A stretch of DNA of 64,000 nucleotides. Origin: Chloroflexota bacterium (GTDB lineage: Bacteria > Chloroflexota > Dehalococcoidia > JACPQD01). The position numbers and the translations under genes were made by a program. Positions 43,924 to 52,791 of this stretch are shown here, in pieces. Under the pieces are notes generated by a model. It was not told where the DNA came from, ran no database searches, and saw only the letters and a program-made list of their open reading frames with translations. The DNA lies in contig JACPQD010000104.1 in assembly GCA_016190665.1 (NCBI GenBank), positions 62,001 to 126,000 on the forward strand, read 5' to 3'. The first letter of the stretch is position 1; every line of letters starts with the position of its first letter.

Positions 43924-44001
43924 CCGACCGATGCAGCGTTTCGATATTTGGGTTGAGGTGATTCTAGTAGTGGCCAGCAACGTTTCGAGTGAAGGTTCCA
44001 T

Positions 44002-45276
44002 ATGAAAACCATCTGTGTCCTCGGGCTGGGCTATGTCGGCCTGCCTACGGCGGTCATGTTCGCCTCCATTGGCCATCGTGTTACGGGCGTTGATACCAAC
44101 CACAGCATACTGAAGGCGCTCAATAATGGTCGTGTGCACATCTCCGAGCCGGGGGTTGAGGCTATGGTCTTGACTGCCATGCGCGCCGGCAACCTGGTAG
44201 TGAGGAATGCGCCCTGTGCCTGTGATGTCTTCATCCTGGCGGTCCCCACCCCTGTCACCGAAGAGCGTCGCGCCGACCTGGGGGATATGTGTGCCGCGGC
44301 TGCCTCCGTTGTGCCATACTTGAAGAGGGGCGATCTGGTGGTCCTCGAGTCGACGGTTCCTCCTGAAACGACGAGGAGCATCCTGGCACCCATTCTTGAG
44401 CGATCAGGGATGAAGGCGGGCGCCGACTTCTATGTCGCCTACGCTCCGGAACGGGTGCTGCCGGGCAGCATCCTCGCGGAACTGGTGGGGAATGATCGAG
44501 TCATAGGGGGCGTCACCGAGCAGTCCGGTCTACTGGCGAAAGAGCTGTACGAGGGATTCGTGAAGGGGAGAATTTCCGTGGTTGATGCCACAACCGCCGA
44601 GATGGTGAAAGTGGCGGAGAATACGTTCCGCAATGTCAACGTAGCGCTGGCCAATGAGCTGGCGTTGCTGGGTGAGAAGATCGGGGTGGACGTCTGGGAG
44701 GTTATCCGGCTTGCCAATAAGCACCCCCGGGTTGATATCTTGAATCCCGGACCGGGAGTAGGAGGACACTGCATACCACTGGACCCGTGGTTTCTCGTGG
44801 AGAAAGCGCCTGAGGGCACGCCACTGATTCAAACGGCTCAAGCGGTCAATCAGCTCATGCCCTTTCATGTTCTGGAGCTATTACGAAGGGAGACCGCTGG
44901 CGTCGAAGATCCGGAGGTCACGATTTTTGGAGTTACCTATAAGGGAAACGTGGACGATGTGAGAGAAAGTCCCGCCCTGGCGATCCTTCGCCAGGTCCTC
45001 AAGGATGGGTTTGGAGTCCGCTTATTCGACCCGCACGTGGCTAATCTAGCGGAGTTCCAGGCGATGCTCACTGATTTCGAGTCGGCGGTGTGCGGCTCCC
45101 ATTGCATTCTCGTCCTGGCAGACCACAAAGAATTCGCCAACCTTGACGTCTCTCGGGTGGCTGGACTCGTGAAGAAGAAGCTTGTCATCGATACGCGAAA
45201 CTGCCTGGATCATGCTGCGTGGCGTTCGTGCGGGTTTCGAATCGTACTGCTTGGAAAGGGCGACCAGTGGCGCTAA
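44002..45276 (+). CDS. wecC: UDP-N-acetyl-D-mannosamine dehydrogenase
   Basis: Oxidises UDP-ManNAc to UDP-ManNAcA. 424 aa: GLGYVGLPTAVMFASIGHRV, LAVPTPVTEERRADL, ESTVPPETTRSIL, YAPERVLPGSILAEL, ENTFRNVNVALANELALL, catalytic Cys257 in GVGGHCIPLDPWFLV and VTYKGNVDDVRESPA, which are WecC hallmarks. The matching 2-epimerase WecB is at 47058 and completes the two-step pathway from UDP-GlcNAc. A 78-nt gap precedes it with no clear promoter; the 3' end overlaps the next gene by 10 nt. Confidence 0.9.
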   Translation: MKTICVLGLGYVGLPTAVMFASIGHRVTGVDTNHSILKALNNGRVHISEPGVEAMVLTAMRAGNLVVRNAPCACDVFILAVPTPVTEERRADLGDMCAAAASVVPYLKRGDLVVLESTVPPETTRSILAPILERSGMKAGADFYVAYAPERVLPGSILAELVGNDRVIGGVTEQSGLLAKELYEGFVKGRISVVDATTAEMVKVAENTFRNVNVALANELALLGEKIGVDVWEVIRLANKHPRVDILNPGPGVGGHCIPLDPWFLVEKAPEGTPLIQTAQAVNQLMPFHVLELLRRETAGVEDPEVTIFGVTYKGNVDDVRESPALAILRQVLKDGFGVRLFDPHVANLAEFQAMLTDFESAVCGSHCILVLADHKEFANLDVSRVAGLVKKKLVIDTRNCLDHAAWRSCGFRIVLLGKGDQWR

Positions 45277-46406
45277 TCGAAGCCTTATTCTGGCTGGGGG
45301 TTGGGCTAACGGTCTACACTTATTTCGGCTACCCTTTGTTGCTCATCGTCTTGAGCGCGTTCAGAGGCCAGGTCGTGCACCGGGGAAGCGTGACGCCGTT
45401 TCTAACGTTCATTATAGCCGCTTATAATGAGAAGGACGCCATTCGGGGCAAGTTGGAGAATACCTTGGCGCTTGACTACCCCGAAGAGAGGCTCCAGATA
45501 ATAGTCGCTTCGGATGCTTCCACCGATGACACGGATGAGATTGTCAGGGAGTACGAAGGGCGTGGCGTGATTCTGAATCGCCAGGCGGAAAGAGGAGGCA
45601 AGACCTCGGCGCTCAATGATACCGTCGCTAGACTGGCCAGCGGCGAGGTACTGGTCTTCAGCGATGCCACCACCCGGCTGCAGCCGGACGCCTTGCGCCT
45701 CCTTGTCCGGAACTTCGCGGACGAGAGGGTAGGAGCGGTCTGCGCCCGCCTCAAGTTCCACTCCACGGAAAGTTCGGACATTAGCGGGAACGAGGGTGCC
45801 TACTGGAAATATGAAACGTTTCTGCGGAGGAAAGAAAGCGAAATAGGGGCGCTGGTGCTGGTCAGTGGGGCCTTTTATGGCATCCGGCGGGAGGTCTTCA
45901 GTCCGGTGCCGCCCTTCTTCGCTGACGACTGCATTTCGCCCCTGGAAACTGTCAGTAAGGGTTACAGAGTGGTATTTGAGGAGGAGGCGCTAGGCTTGGA
46001 GGAGATGGCGAGTACTGCTCGCGGCGAAGCGCGGATCAAGACGCGAGGGGCAACGAGGGATATTGAGGGCATACTGTCCAGACCGGGCTTGCTCAACCCC
46101 TTCAGGCGTCCGCTGGTAGCGCTTGCTCTGGTCTCTCACAAGCTTCTGCGTTGGAGTGTGCCGCTGTTCCTTTTCGTCCTCCTCGCCAGCAACGCTGTCC
46201 TCCTTTCGGCTGGCTTGTTCTATCGGGCCACCTTCGGTCTTCAGTTAGCCTTTTACTTTCTAGCATTTTGGGGCTGGAAAGTGAGCCTGGGGAAGTTGCT
46301 CAGTATGCCCTTTTACTTCTGTTTGGTGAATTACTCCGCTTTGATAGCGGTAGCGAATGTTCTTCGGGGCAGGAGGCGCGCCACCTGGACGCCGGTGCGA
46401 CGCTAA
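45267..46406 (+). CDS. Membrane-bound GT2 glycosyltransferase (IcaA/HasA-like layout)
   Basis: 379-aa processive-type GT2. One N-terminal helix (LFWLGVGLTVYTYFGYPLL), the GT-A core TFIIAAYNEKDAIRGKLEN, VASDASTDDTDE, FSDATTRLQPDAL, DDCISPLETVSKGYRVV for the catalytic base, then RGATRDIEG, and three C-terminal helices. This matches membrane glycosyltransferases that add or polymerise sugars at the membrane. GTG 45267 has GGAAAGGG 7 nt upstream and overlaps wecC by 10 nt. Confidence 0.85.
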   Translation: MALIEALFWLGVGLTVYTYFGYPLLLIVLSAFRGQVVHRGSVTPFLTFIIAAYNEKDAIRGKLENTLALDYPEERLQIIVASDASTDDTDEIVREYEGRGVILNRQAERGGKTSALNDTVARLASGEVLVFSDATTRLQPDALRLLVRNFADERVGAVCARLKFHSTESSDISGNEGAYWKYETFLRRKESEIGALVLVSGAFYGIRREVFSPVPPFFADDCISPLETVSKGYRVVFEEEALGLEEMASTARGEARIKTRGATRDIEGILSRPGLLNPFRRPLVALALVSHKLLRWSVPLFLFVLLASNAVLLSAGLFYRATFGLQLAFYFLAFWGWKVSLGKLLSMPFYFCLVNYSALIAVANVLRGRRRATWTPVRR

Positions 46407-46419
46407 ATGAAGGTTACCT

Positions 46420-47058
46420 TTGTCGTGGGGACCGGCGATTAGAGCGGAGGGGACGATAAAGCGTATTACTGATCTCGTTGCGTCAGCTATTGCCATCGGC
46501 GTTATGCTGCCGCTCCTGCCGGTCATGGCATTTCTCATCTTGATGGATTCCCCCGGCCCGGTCTTCTACCTGGCGGAAAGGGTTGGGAGGAGGGGACAGC
46601 TCTTCACTATGTACAAATTGCGCACCATGTTCCACAATGTGCCTGGCCCAGGGCTATCTTACTTCGGGGACCCGAGAGTCACTCGATTGGGACGGATCCT
46701 GCGCCGGACGAAAATGGACGAGTTGCCGCAGCTTGTTAACGTTGTCAAAGGGGATATGAGCCTGGTGGGTCCACGGCCTGAAGCTCCAAGGTTCTTTGCC
46801 GGGTTGCCTCCGGACCAGAGAAAGATTCTGGATATGGCCCCGGGGATCACCGGGCTTGCCCAATTGAAATTCAGAGACGAGTCGGACGCGCCGCCAACGG
46901 CAAGCGTGGATGGGATGGAGTCTGAGTATTGCCGGGACATACTGCCCCTCAAGCTAAGTATTGACATGGAGTACATGCGGCGGCGGTCTCTGCTCCTGGA
47001 TGGCGGAATCCTGGCTCAAACCCTGCGGGCGGTTCTCTTTTCGCGGGGAGCGGAGTGA
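46420..47058 (+). CDS. Priming sugar-phosphate transferase (bacterial sugar transferase, WcaJ/PglC-like)
   Basis: Transfers a sugar phosphate to undecaprenyl phosphate, starting unit assembly. Seen: one N-terminal hydrophobic hairpin ([21 protein letters not shown]), [61 protein letters not shown] and the C-terminal PGITGLAQL. It is the short PglC-type class with a reentrant helix rather than the multi-helix WbaP type. Start problem: the homologous start would be at 46456, where the codon is ATA with GGAGGGG ideally placed; TTG 46420 adds 12 residues without a ribosome site. The stop overlaps wecB (TGATG). Confidence 0.9.
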   Translation: MSWGPAIRAEGTIKRITDLVASAIAIGVMLPLLPVMAFLILMDSPGPVFYLAERVGRRGQLFTMYKLRTMFHNVPGPGLSYFGDPRVTRLGRILRRTKMDELPQLVNVVKGDMSLVGPRPEAPRFFAGLPPDQRKILDMAPGITGLAQLKFRDESDAPPTASVDGMESEYCRDILPLKLSIDMEYMRRRSLLLDGGILAQTLRAVLFSRGAE

Positions 47059-48167
47059 TGTTGCGCATTCTGACCGTGCTCGGCACTCGTCCTGAGGGCA
47101 TAAAGCTGGCGCCGGTGATCAAGGAACTGGAGAAATCACCGGGAGAGATCCATTCCGCCGTGTGTGTAACCGGCCAGCACAAGGATATGCTGGACCAGGT
47201 TCTTGCGCTATTCGACATAGCACCAGACTATGCCCTTGATCTCATGGAGCAGGACCAGTCGTTGCCGTCGCTGACCGCCAGGATTATGGTGGCCGTCAGC
47301 GGCGTGCTCCAGCGGGAGAAACCCGACCTTGTTCTGGTGGAGGGGGATACCACGTCAGCGATGGTGGCCGCCCTGGCTAGCTTCTACCGGAAGATTCGCG
47401 TTGGCCACGTGGAGGCGGGCCTGAGAACAGGAGACATGTATTCGCCTTTCCCGGAGGAAGTCAATCGCCGTCTGATCGGTGTGTTGGCCACCCTGCATTT
47501 TGCCCCGACCCGGGCCGCCTTCGACGCGCTGATCGCCGAGGGAGTTCCGAGGGAGCGCGTCTTCCTGACCGGAAATCCCGTGGTGGACGCCCTGCTGACG
47601 ATCGTCAATGACTGTCGAGAGACTGGCGCCACCGTCCCCTCAGGCGGCGGTCGGTTACTCCTGGTGACGGCGCACCGGCGGGAGAACTTTGGGAAACCGC
47701 TGGAAGACATCTGCTACGCTCTCCGGGAGATAGTGGAGAGGAATCAGGACGTGGAGGTAGTATATCCTGTACACCTGAACCCTAACGTCCAGGCCCCGGT
47801 TCGAGCCATACTCTCGGGGATCGATAGAATCCGTCTCCTGCCGCCACTTGAATATGGGCAGTTCGCTCATCTCCTGGCGAAGGCTTACCTGGTTCTCACC
47901 GACTCAGGAGGAATCCAGGAAGAAGCCCCGGTGCTGGGGAAGCCTGTCCTGGTCATGAGGAAGGAGACCGAACGGCCGGAGGCTGTTTTGGCCGGGACGG
48001 CCAAGATTGTCGGCCCCGACCGTCATGCTATCGTGTCTAACGTCGAACTGCTGTTGAAAGACAGCGCCGAATACGATAGAATGGCGAATGCTGTCAGCCC
48101 CTTCGGCGATGGCCACGCGGCCAGGCGGATCGTGGAGGCTATACTGGACTACTTCGAGGTGAGGTAG
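47058..48167 (+). CDS. wecB: UDP-N-acetylglucosamine 2-epimerase (non-hydrolysing)
   Basis: Interconverts UDP-GlcNAc and UDP-ManNAc, feeding WecC. 369 aa with GTRPEGIKLAPVIKEL, VTGQHKDMLDQVLALF, VEGDTTSAMVAALA, HVEAGLRTGDMYSPFPEE, VTAHRRENFGKPLE, YPVHLNPNV and LTDSGGIQEEAPVLGKP, i.e. every conserved block of the family. ATG 47058 overlaps the preceding stop with GGGGAG 7 nt upstream; a GTG at 47055 is one codon earlier. Confidence 0.94.
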   Translation: MLRILTVLGTRPEGIKLAPVIKELEKSPGEIHSAVCVTGQHKDMLDQVLALFDIAPDYALDLMEQDQSLPSLTARIMVAVSGVLQREKPDLVLVEGDTTSAMVAALASFYRKIRVGHVEAGLRTGDMYSPFPEEVNRRLIGVLATLHFAPTRAAFDALIAEGVPRERVFLTGNPVVDALLTIVNDCRETGATVPSGGGRLLLVTAHRRENFGKPLEDICYALREIVERNQDVEVVYPVHLNPNVQAPVRAILSGIDRIRLLPPLEYGQFAHLLAKAYLVLTDSGGIQEEAPVLGKPVLVMRKETERPEAVLAGTAKIVGPDRHAIVSNVELLLKDSAEYDRMANAVSPFGDGHAARRIVEAILDYFEVR

Positions 48168-48173
48168 AGGTTA

Positions 48174-49424
48174 GTGGTGAAAGTAGCTCTTGTCCAGCCG
48201 CGGTCCTTCCACACCTGGGAGGCGCTAAATATTGGCTATCTGACCTCCAGGCTGCGGGCCAGCGGCTACCACGATATTTCCTTCTATAGTGGCTTCTTCG
48301 ATAGCGATGAGGAGATAGTCGAGGGCTGCAAAAGAGCCGACATCGTAGGGTTTTCTTGCACTTCGCCCCAGATGAAGCACGCGCTCTCACTAGCTGGGAA
48401 GATTAAGAGACCTGATAACCATGTTGTCTTCGGAGGGGTGCATCCCTCCGCCTTGCCCGAGGACGTGCTGAAGAATCCTTGCGTGGATGCTGTCGTGGTC
48501 GGCGAGGGCGAGCAAGCCTTTCTCGATATCGTCCGGGGCGACCTCGAGCGAATCGTGCGGCGGCCTCTCATAGGGAGCTTGGATGACATACCTTTTCCCG
48601 ACCGCCGTACTGTAAAGCAGGAGAGGAACATCCGGGAGGCCTACCGGGACAACGGCAAGAGGATAGCGGCTATTTTCAGCAGCCGGGGGTGTCCCTTTGC
48701 CTGCGTCTTCTGCGTTAGCCATGCGGTTTGGGCCAGGAAAGTGAGGTTCCGCAGCGCGGCCAGTATGCTGGACGAGTTTGAGCAGGTGGTGAGAGATTGG
48801 GAAATAGACTTCATGAAGTTCAGCGACGACACCTTCACGCTGAGCAAGAAGCTGGTCATGGAATTCTGCGAAGAGAAGCTTAGACGAGGCATAAACACGG
48901 AGTGGGGCTGCAACATTCGTGTGGATACAACTGACGAAGAGATGCTGCGCATCATGTACCGAGCGGGCTGTCGGGAGGTGTGGGCCGGCGTTGAAAGCGG
49001 GTCCCCAAGGATACTGGAGGATATGCAGAAGAGGATAACTCCGGAACAGGTGAGACGCACTTTCAAAGTTGCGCGAGATGTAGGGTTGTTTCGGAGGGCA
49101 TACATCCTTTTGGGCATGCCCAATGAAAGCCTTGAGGATATCCGGCTCACCGAGGATCTGGTAGACGAAATAGACCCGGATATGGTAGGATTCACTGTTC
49201 TGGCTCCCTTTCCCGGAACGGTTTTCTACGACGAAAAGCGCCACAGAGATGTGGACTGGTCGGTAGTTGACGAGTACCAGAACGATATGACCCGGACCGT
49301 GCACTTGACCAACGATGACCTTCGATGCGAGCAGAGACGCTTGACACAAAAGTATTCCGACCGCCTGGCGTTTCGCAATCGGGAGCTAGCTCGTGCCCAC
49401 GATAGCGGCAATGAAAGAACTTAG
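48174..49424 (+). CDS. B12-binding-domain radical SAM protein
   Basis: 416 aa. The B12-binding-like half has VALVQPRSFHTWEAL, ADIVGFSCTSPQMK, HVVFGGVHPSALPED and VVGEGEQAF. The radical SAM half has Cys173-x3-Cys177-x2-Cys180 (GCPFACVFC), FSDDTFTLSKK, VWAGVESGSPRIL and LLGMPNESLEDI. It is the fourth such enzyme in the locus and distinct from the 16195/24601 pair. A double start GTG-GTG at 48174/48177 follows GAGGTAGAGG. It overlaps the aminotransferase by 32 nt. The substrate is unknown. Confidence 0.85.
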   Translation: MVKVALVQPRSFHTWEALNIGYLTSRLRASGYHDISFYSGFFDSDEEIVEGCKRADIVGFSCTSPQMKHALSLAGKIKRPDNHVVFGGVHPSALPEDVLKNPCVDAVVVGEGEQAFLDIVRGDLERIVRRPLIGSLDDIPFPDRRTVKQERNIREAYRDNGKRIAAIFSSRGCPFACVFCVSHAVWARKVRFRSAASMLDEFEQVVRDWEIDFMKFSDDTFTLSKKLVMEFCEEKLRRGINTEWGCNIRVDTTDEEMLRIMYRAGCREVWAGVESGSPRILEDMQKRITPEQVRRTFKVARDVGLFRRAYILLGMPNESLEDIRLTEDLVDEIDPDMVGFTVLAPFPGTVFYDEKRHRDVDWSVVDEYQNDMTRTVHLTNDDLRCEQRRLTQKYSDRLAFRNRELARAHDSGNERT

Positions 49425-50541
49425 GCGCATCCCACTTTCCGGACCGGACATCACGGATCTGGAGATAGCATTGGTGAATCGGGTCCTGCGCACCCCCTAT
49501 CTCAGTATGGGCCCGATGATCGAGGAGTTTGAGCGCGCCGCGGCCAGCTTCATCGGTAAGAAATACGCGGCGGCGGTCAGCAACGGCACCAGCGGTTTGC
49601 ACTTGTGCGTGGAGGCGGCGGGGGTTGGGCCGGGAGACGAGGTGATAACGACACCCTTCAGCTTCGTCGCTTCAGCCAATTGCATCCTCTACGAGGGCGG
49701 CACTCCGGTCTTCGTCGACATCGATCCGGAGACTCTGAACATCGACGTGGACAGAATCGAAGAGAAAGTGACTTCGCGCACGAAGGCCATCCTACCCGTT
49801 CATATATTTGGGCAGCCGTGCCAGATGGACAGGCTGATGGCAATCGCTCAGCGGCGCCGTCTCAGGGTGATTGAAGACGCATGCGAAGCAATGGGGGCGG
49901 AGTTCGAAGGCAGGAGAGTGGGATCCTTTGGGGATGGGGCCGTCTTTGCCTTCTATCCGAATAAGCAGATGACCACCGCCGAGGGCGGCATCATCGTTAC
50001 CGACGATGTCGAGTGGTTCAAGCTGTTTCGAAGCTTGAGGAATCAGGGACGGGATGAAAACGGGACCTGGTTGCACCATACCCGCTTGGGTTACAACTAT
50101 CGGCTGGACGAGATCAGCTCCGCTCTCGGGGTGGCGCAACTGCAGCGGATTGACGAGCTACTGAACAAACGGGAGGCTGTGGCTGGATGGTATACGGACC
50201 GGCTGGAACAGATTGAGGGGGTCGAGACGCTTCGTATTGATTCTAAGGTGAGCCGGATGAGTTGGTTCGTGTACGTGGTAATGCTGTCGCCCGAGTTGGA
50301 CCGGAACCGGGTAATGGGCGAACTGGAGGAATGCGGCGTACCTTCCCGTCCCTACTTCACTCCCATACATCTCCAACCTTTTTACATCGATCGGTTCGGA
50401 TTCAAACCCGGTGACTTCCCGATAACCGAGGCCGTCGCCCGACGCACCCTGGCGCTGCCCTTCTATGGTGGCTTGAAGGAGGAAGAAGTGGAGTTTGTAT
50501 GCCGCAGCTTGCGCGCCGTTATCGGGCGCCAGTGCGGCTGA
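49393..50541 (+). CDS. DegT/DnrJ/EryC1 aminotransferase (PglE/WbpE-like)
   Basis: 382-aa PLP sugar aminotransferase: MGPMIEEFERAAASFIGKK, SNGTSGLHLCVEAAGVGPG, TTPFSFVASANCILYEGG, EDACEAMGAEFEG and the PLP lysine in FYPNKQMTTAEGG. It precedes a WbpM-type UDP-GlcNAc 4,6-dehydratase, so C4 amination of the 4-keto-6-deoxy sugar (bacillosamine-like) is a reasonable inference; pairing with the WbpA-like enzyme (3-amination) is the alternative. GTG 49393 has GGGAG 7 nt upstream inside the preceding gene; ATG 49411 is possible. Confidence 0.88.
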   Translation: MPTIAAMKELRRIPLSGPDITDLEIALVNRVLRTPYLSMGPMIEEFERAAASFIGKKYAAAVSNGTSGLHLCVEAAGVGPGDEVITTPFSFVASANCILYEGGTPVFVDIDPETLNIDVDRIEEKVTSRTKAILPVHIFGQPCQMDRLMAIAQRRRLRVIEDACEAMGAEFEGRRVGSFGDGAVFAFYPNKQMTTAEGGIIVTDDVEWFKLFRSLRNQGRDENGTWLHHTRLGYNYRLDEISSALGVAQLQRIDELLNKREAVAGWYTDRLEQIEGVETLRIDSKVSRMSWFVYVVMLSPELDRNRVMGELEECGVPSRPYFTPIHLQPFYIDRFGFKPGDFPITEAVARRTLALPFYGGLKEEEVEFVCRSLRAVIGRQCG

Positions 50542-50622
50542 ACATGTATATTGGGGAGAGGCGTGTGGCCTGGCAGGCGGTCGATAAGGACAGGAGCCCG
50601 CGGCATGGCGCCCCTTGCAAAT

Positions 50623-50651
50623 TTGCCCAAGATTCATTAACATGCTATAAC
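50623..50651 (+). promoter_or_regulatory. Extended -10 promoter before the WbpM-like gene
   Basis: -35 TTGCCC (50623-50628), 17-bp spacer, TG-C extended -10 with TATAAC (50646-50651). The leader of about 65 nt contains a short hairpin CGGGC-GCTCG-GCCCG. It lies in a 179-nt gap with no gene. Confidence 0.5.
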
Positions 50652-50720
50652 ACGAAACTCGGTTAAGCTCGACGGTAGATTTTTCGGGCGCTCGGCCCGC
50701 CATTAAGAGGACTTGTCTCC

Positions 50721-52637
50721 GTGAAACTTGTCTGGCACAGTATTAAGGGCTACGTTCCGGCGGTGCTCCTGGATGCGGCGCTGGTGGTCCTTTGCTTCTT
50801 ATCGGCGCTTCTCCTTCGCTTCGATTGGGATGTCCCGGATCAATATGCGTCTGGTCTTCGACAAACGATTGTCTTTTGGGTATTCATCTACTGTGCTACT
50901 AACTACGTGTTCGGCCTCTATAGACATATGTGGCGCTACGCCAGCGCGCAAGAAGTGATCACCATTTTTGAGGCTGCGGCTGTAGGCACGGCCCTTTCCT
51001 CACTGGACGTTGTGCTGAGCCTGTCACGCCCAATTCCGGTGACTGTCGTCGTAGTGGGGGGAATCTTCACCTTCGGAGCCTTTACACTAGTCCGCTACAG
51101 GTGGCGGCTCGTGACTGGGTTCATGTGGCGGTGGCGGCTGGTGAGATCGGCTCCTGGGAAAAGGGTGTTGGTCATTGGCGCTGGCGAGGCAGGCCAACTG
51201 CTTGCTTGGCGCCTGACCCACGAAGGAGCCGGATACGAAGTGGTCGGCTTCATAGATGACGATCCCAAGAAGCAGGGCATGAGGGTGCACGGCGCCAAAG
51301 TCCTGGGCAACCGTCACGATATCCGCGAGATCGTTGCCAGCGAGATGGTGGATATGATTGTGGTGGCGATCCACACTATCTCAGACCGCGATCTCAGAGA
51401 TATGGTATCTATTTGCCTGGAGACCAACGCGCTGGTCAAAGTAGCGCCAAATATATTTGACATAATGGACAATAAGGAAGTGGGTCCGGTCCTGTTCCGT
51501 GATATCACTATCGAAGACATCGCCGGCAGAAAGCCGGCAGAAATCGATTTGCTTACGTGCCAGCAACTGGTTCAGGGCAAGGTGGTCCTGGTTACGGGGG
51601 CTGGAGGCTCAGTCGGCTCGGAGTTATGCCGCCAGATTGTGAAGCTGAGACCTCGGCTTCTGCTCATGCTGGACAATAATGAGACTGCTCTCCATGACAT
51701 AAGGATGGAGTTCTCTCATTATCCCGATCTGCCACCGGTAAAGGCAGTGGTGGCCGACATTTTGCGAGTAGAGAAGATGGAGCGTGTCTTTGCTACCCGT
51801 GGGCCTGAGATCGTTTTCCATTGCGCCGCGTACAAGCACGTTCCCTTGATGGAAGAGCACCCTGACGAGTCTGTCTGGGTCAATGTCCATGGCACGCGCA
51901 TTCTTTATTCGCTTTCTTCAAAGTACCATACCGAACGCTTTGTTTTCATCTCCACCGATAAGGCTGTGGACCCTTCCAGCGTCATGGGGGCTTGTAAGCG
52001 GATTGGCGAAATGCTGGTCACCAGCCTGCCGGAGGACAGCAAGACTCGTTTTACGGCCGTTCGTTTCGGCAATGTGCTGAACAGCCGTGGCAGCGTCATC
52101 CCCACCTTTCTCAGGCAGATAGAGATGGGGGGGCCGATAACGGTGACCGATCCTGAGATGTCGCGGTTCTTCCTGGGCATACCTGAGGCGGTGAGCCTCG
52201 TTCTTCAAGCGGCGGCTTTCACTGAGGGTCGAGACGTCTTCATGTTGGATATGGGAGAAGAGATGAGGATTCTCGACCTTGCCGAGAAGATGATTCGCAT
52301 GCGCGGTCTTCGCGTGGGGAAGGATATCAAAATCGTGTTCACTGGCGCCCGCCCCGGCGAAAAGCTTAACGAGGAGCTCTTGCTGCCAGAGTTCGAGGAA
52401 AGGGTTCTTACTCCGCACCCGCGCATATTCCGCGTCCACAGCAATCATCGCGTCGAGAGGGCAGCGCTCCTCTCTCAGATCGATGCTTTAGTTGCCCTGT
52501 GTTACAAGGAAGAGCCTTACGAGCTGGTCACCAGGTTGCATAGCTTGGCCAAGAGCAACGGGGTATCTATGGAGGCCCGGAATATTCGTGGCTTGATAGG
52601 ACTGCCCGCCTACGGAAGTCAGAGTTCTGCCAGTTAG
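50721..52637 (+). CDS. Membrane UDP-GlcNAc 4,6-dehydratase/polysaccharide protein CapD (WbpM-like)
   Basis: 638 aa. Four transmembrane helices at about residues 12-120 are followed by a CoA-binding-like Rossmann domain (VLVIGAGEAGQLLAWRL, VVGFIDDDPKKQGM) and then the SDR dehydratase domain with VTGAGGSVGSELCRQIV, AAYKHVPLMEEHPDE, FISTDKAVDPSSVMGACKR (Met in place of catalytic Tyr, as in this family) and RFGNVLNSRGSVIP. It makes UDP-2-acetamido-2,6-dideoxy-4-hexulose for amino-sugar synthesis. The GTG start has AGAGGA about 9 nt upstream and its own promoter. Full length for the WbpM/PglF class. Confidence 0.92.
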   Translation: MKLVWHSIKGYVPAVLLDAALVVLCFLSALLLRFDWDVPDQYASGLRQTIVFWVFIYCATNYVFGLYRHMWRYASAQEVITIFEAAAVGTALSSLDVVLSLSRPIPVTVVVVGGIFTFGAFTLVRYRWRLVTGFMWRWRLVRSAPGKRVLVIGAGEAGQLLAWRLTHEGAGYEVVGFIDDDPKKQGMRVHGAKVLGNRHDIREIVASEMVDMIVVAIHTISDRDLRDMVSICLETNALVKVAPNIFDIMDNKEVGPVLFRDITIEDIAGRKPAEIDLLTCQQLVQGKVVLVTGAGGSVGSELCRQIVKLRPRLLLMLDNNETALHDIRMEFSHYPDLPPVKAVVADILRVEKMERVFATRGPEIVFHCAAYKHVPLMEEHPDESVWVNVHGTRILYSLSSKYHTERFVFISTDKAVDPSSVMGACKRIGEMLVTSLPEDSKTRFTAVRFGNVLNSRGSVIPTFLRQIEMGGPITVTDPEMSRFFLGIPEAVSLVLQAAAFTEGRDVFMLDMGEEMRILDLAEKMIRMRGLRVGKDIKIVFTGARPGEKLNEELLLPEFEERVLTPHPRIFRVHSNHRVERAALLSQIDALVALCYKEEPYELVTRLHSLAKSNGVSMEARNIRGLIGLPAYGSQSSAS

Positions 52638-52791
52638 GAGACTAACCTGCTGGCTCGTCCGTCTTCTCGCTCTCGCCCACAACTACGGGGCCGTTGCGCC
52701 GATCTTCTCTCAGTTCTCCCGAGGTTGTTCCTCCCTTCAGCCACTATCCGGAGGCTCAAAACGTCCGTTTCGAAGGTGTCTGGAGCCTGAG

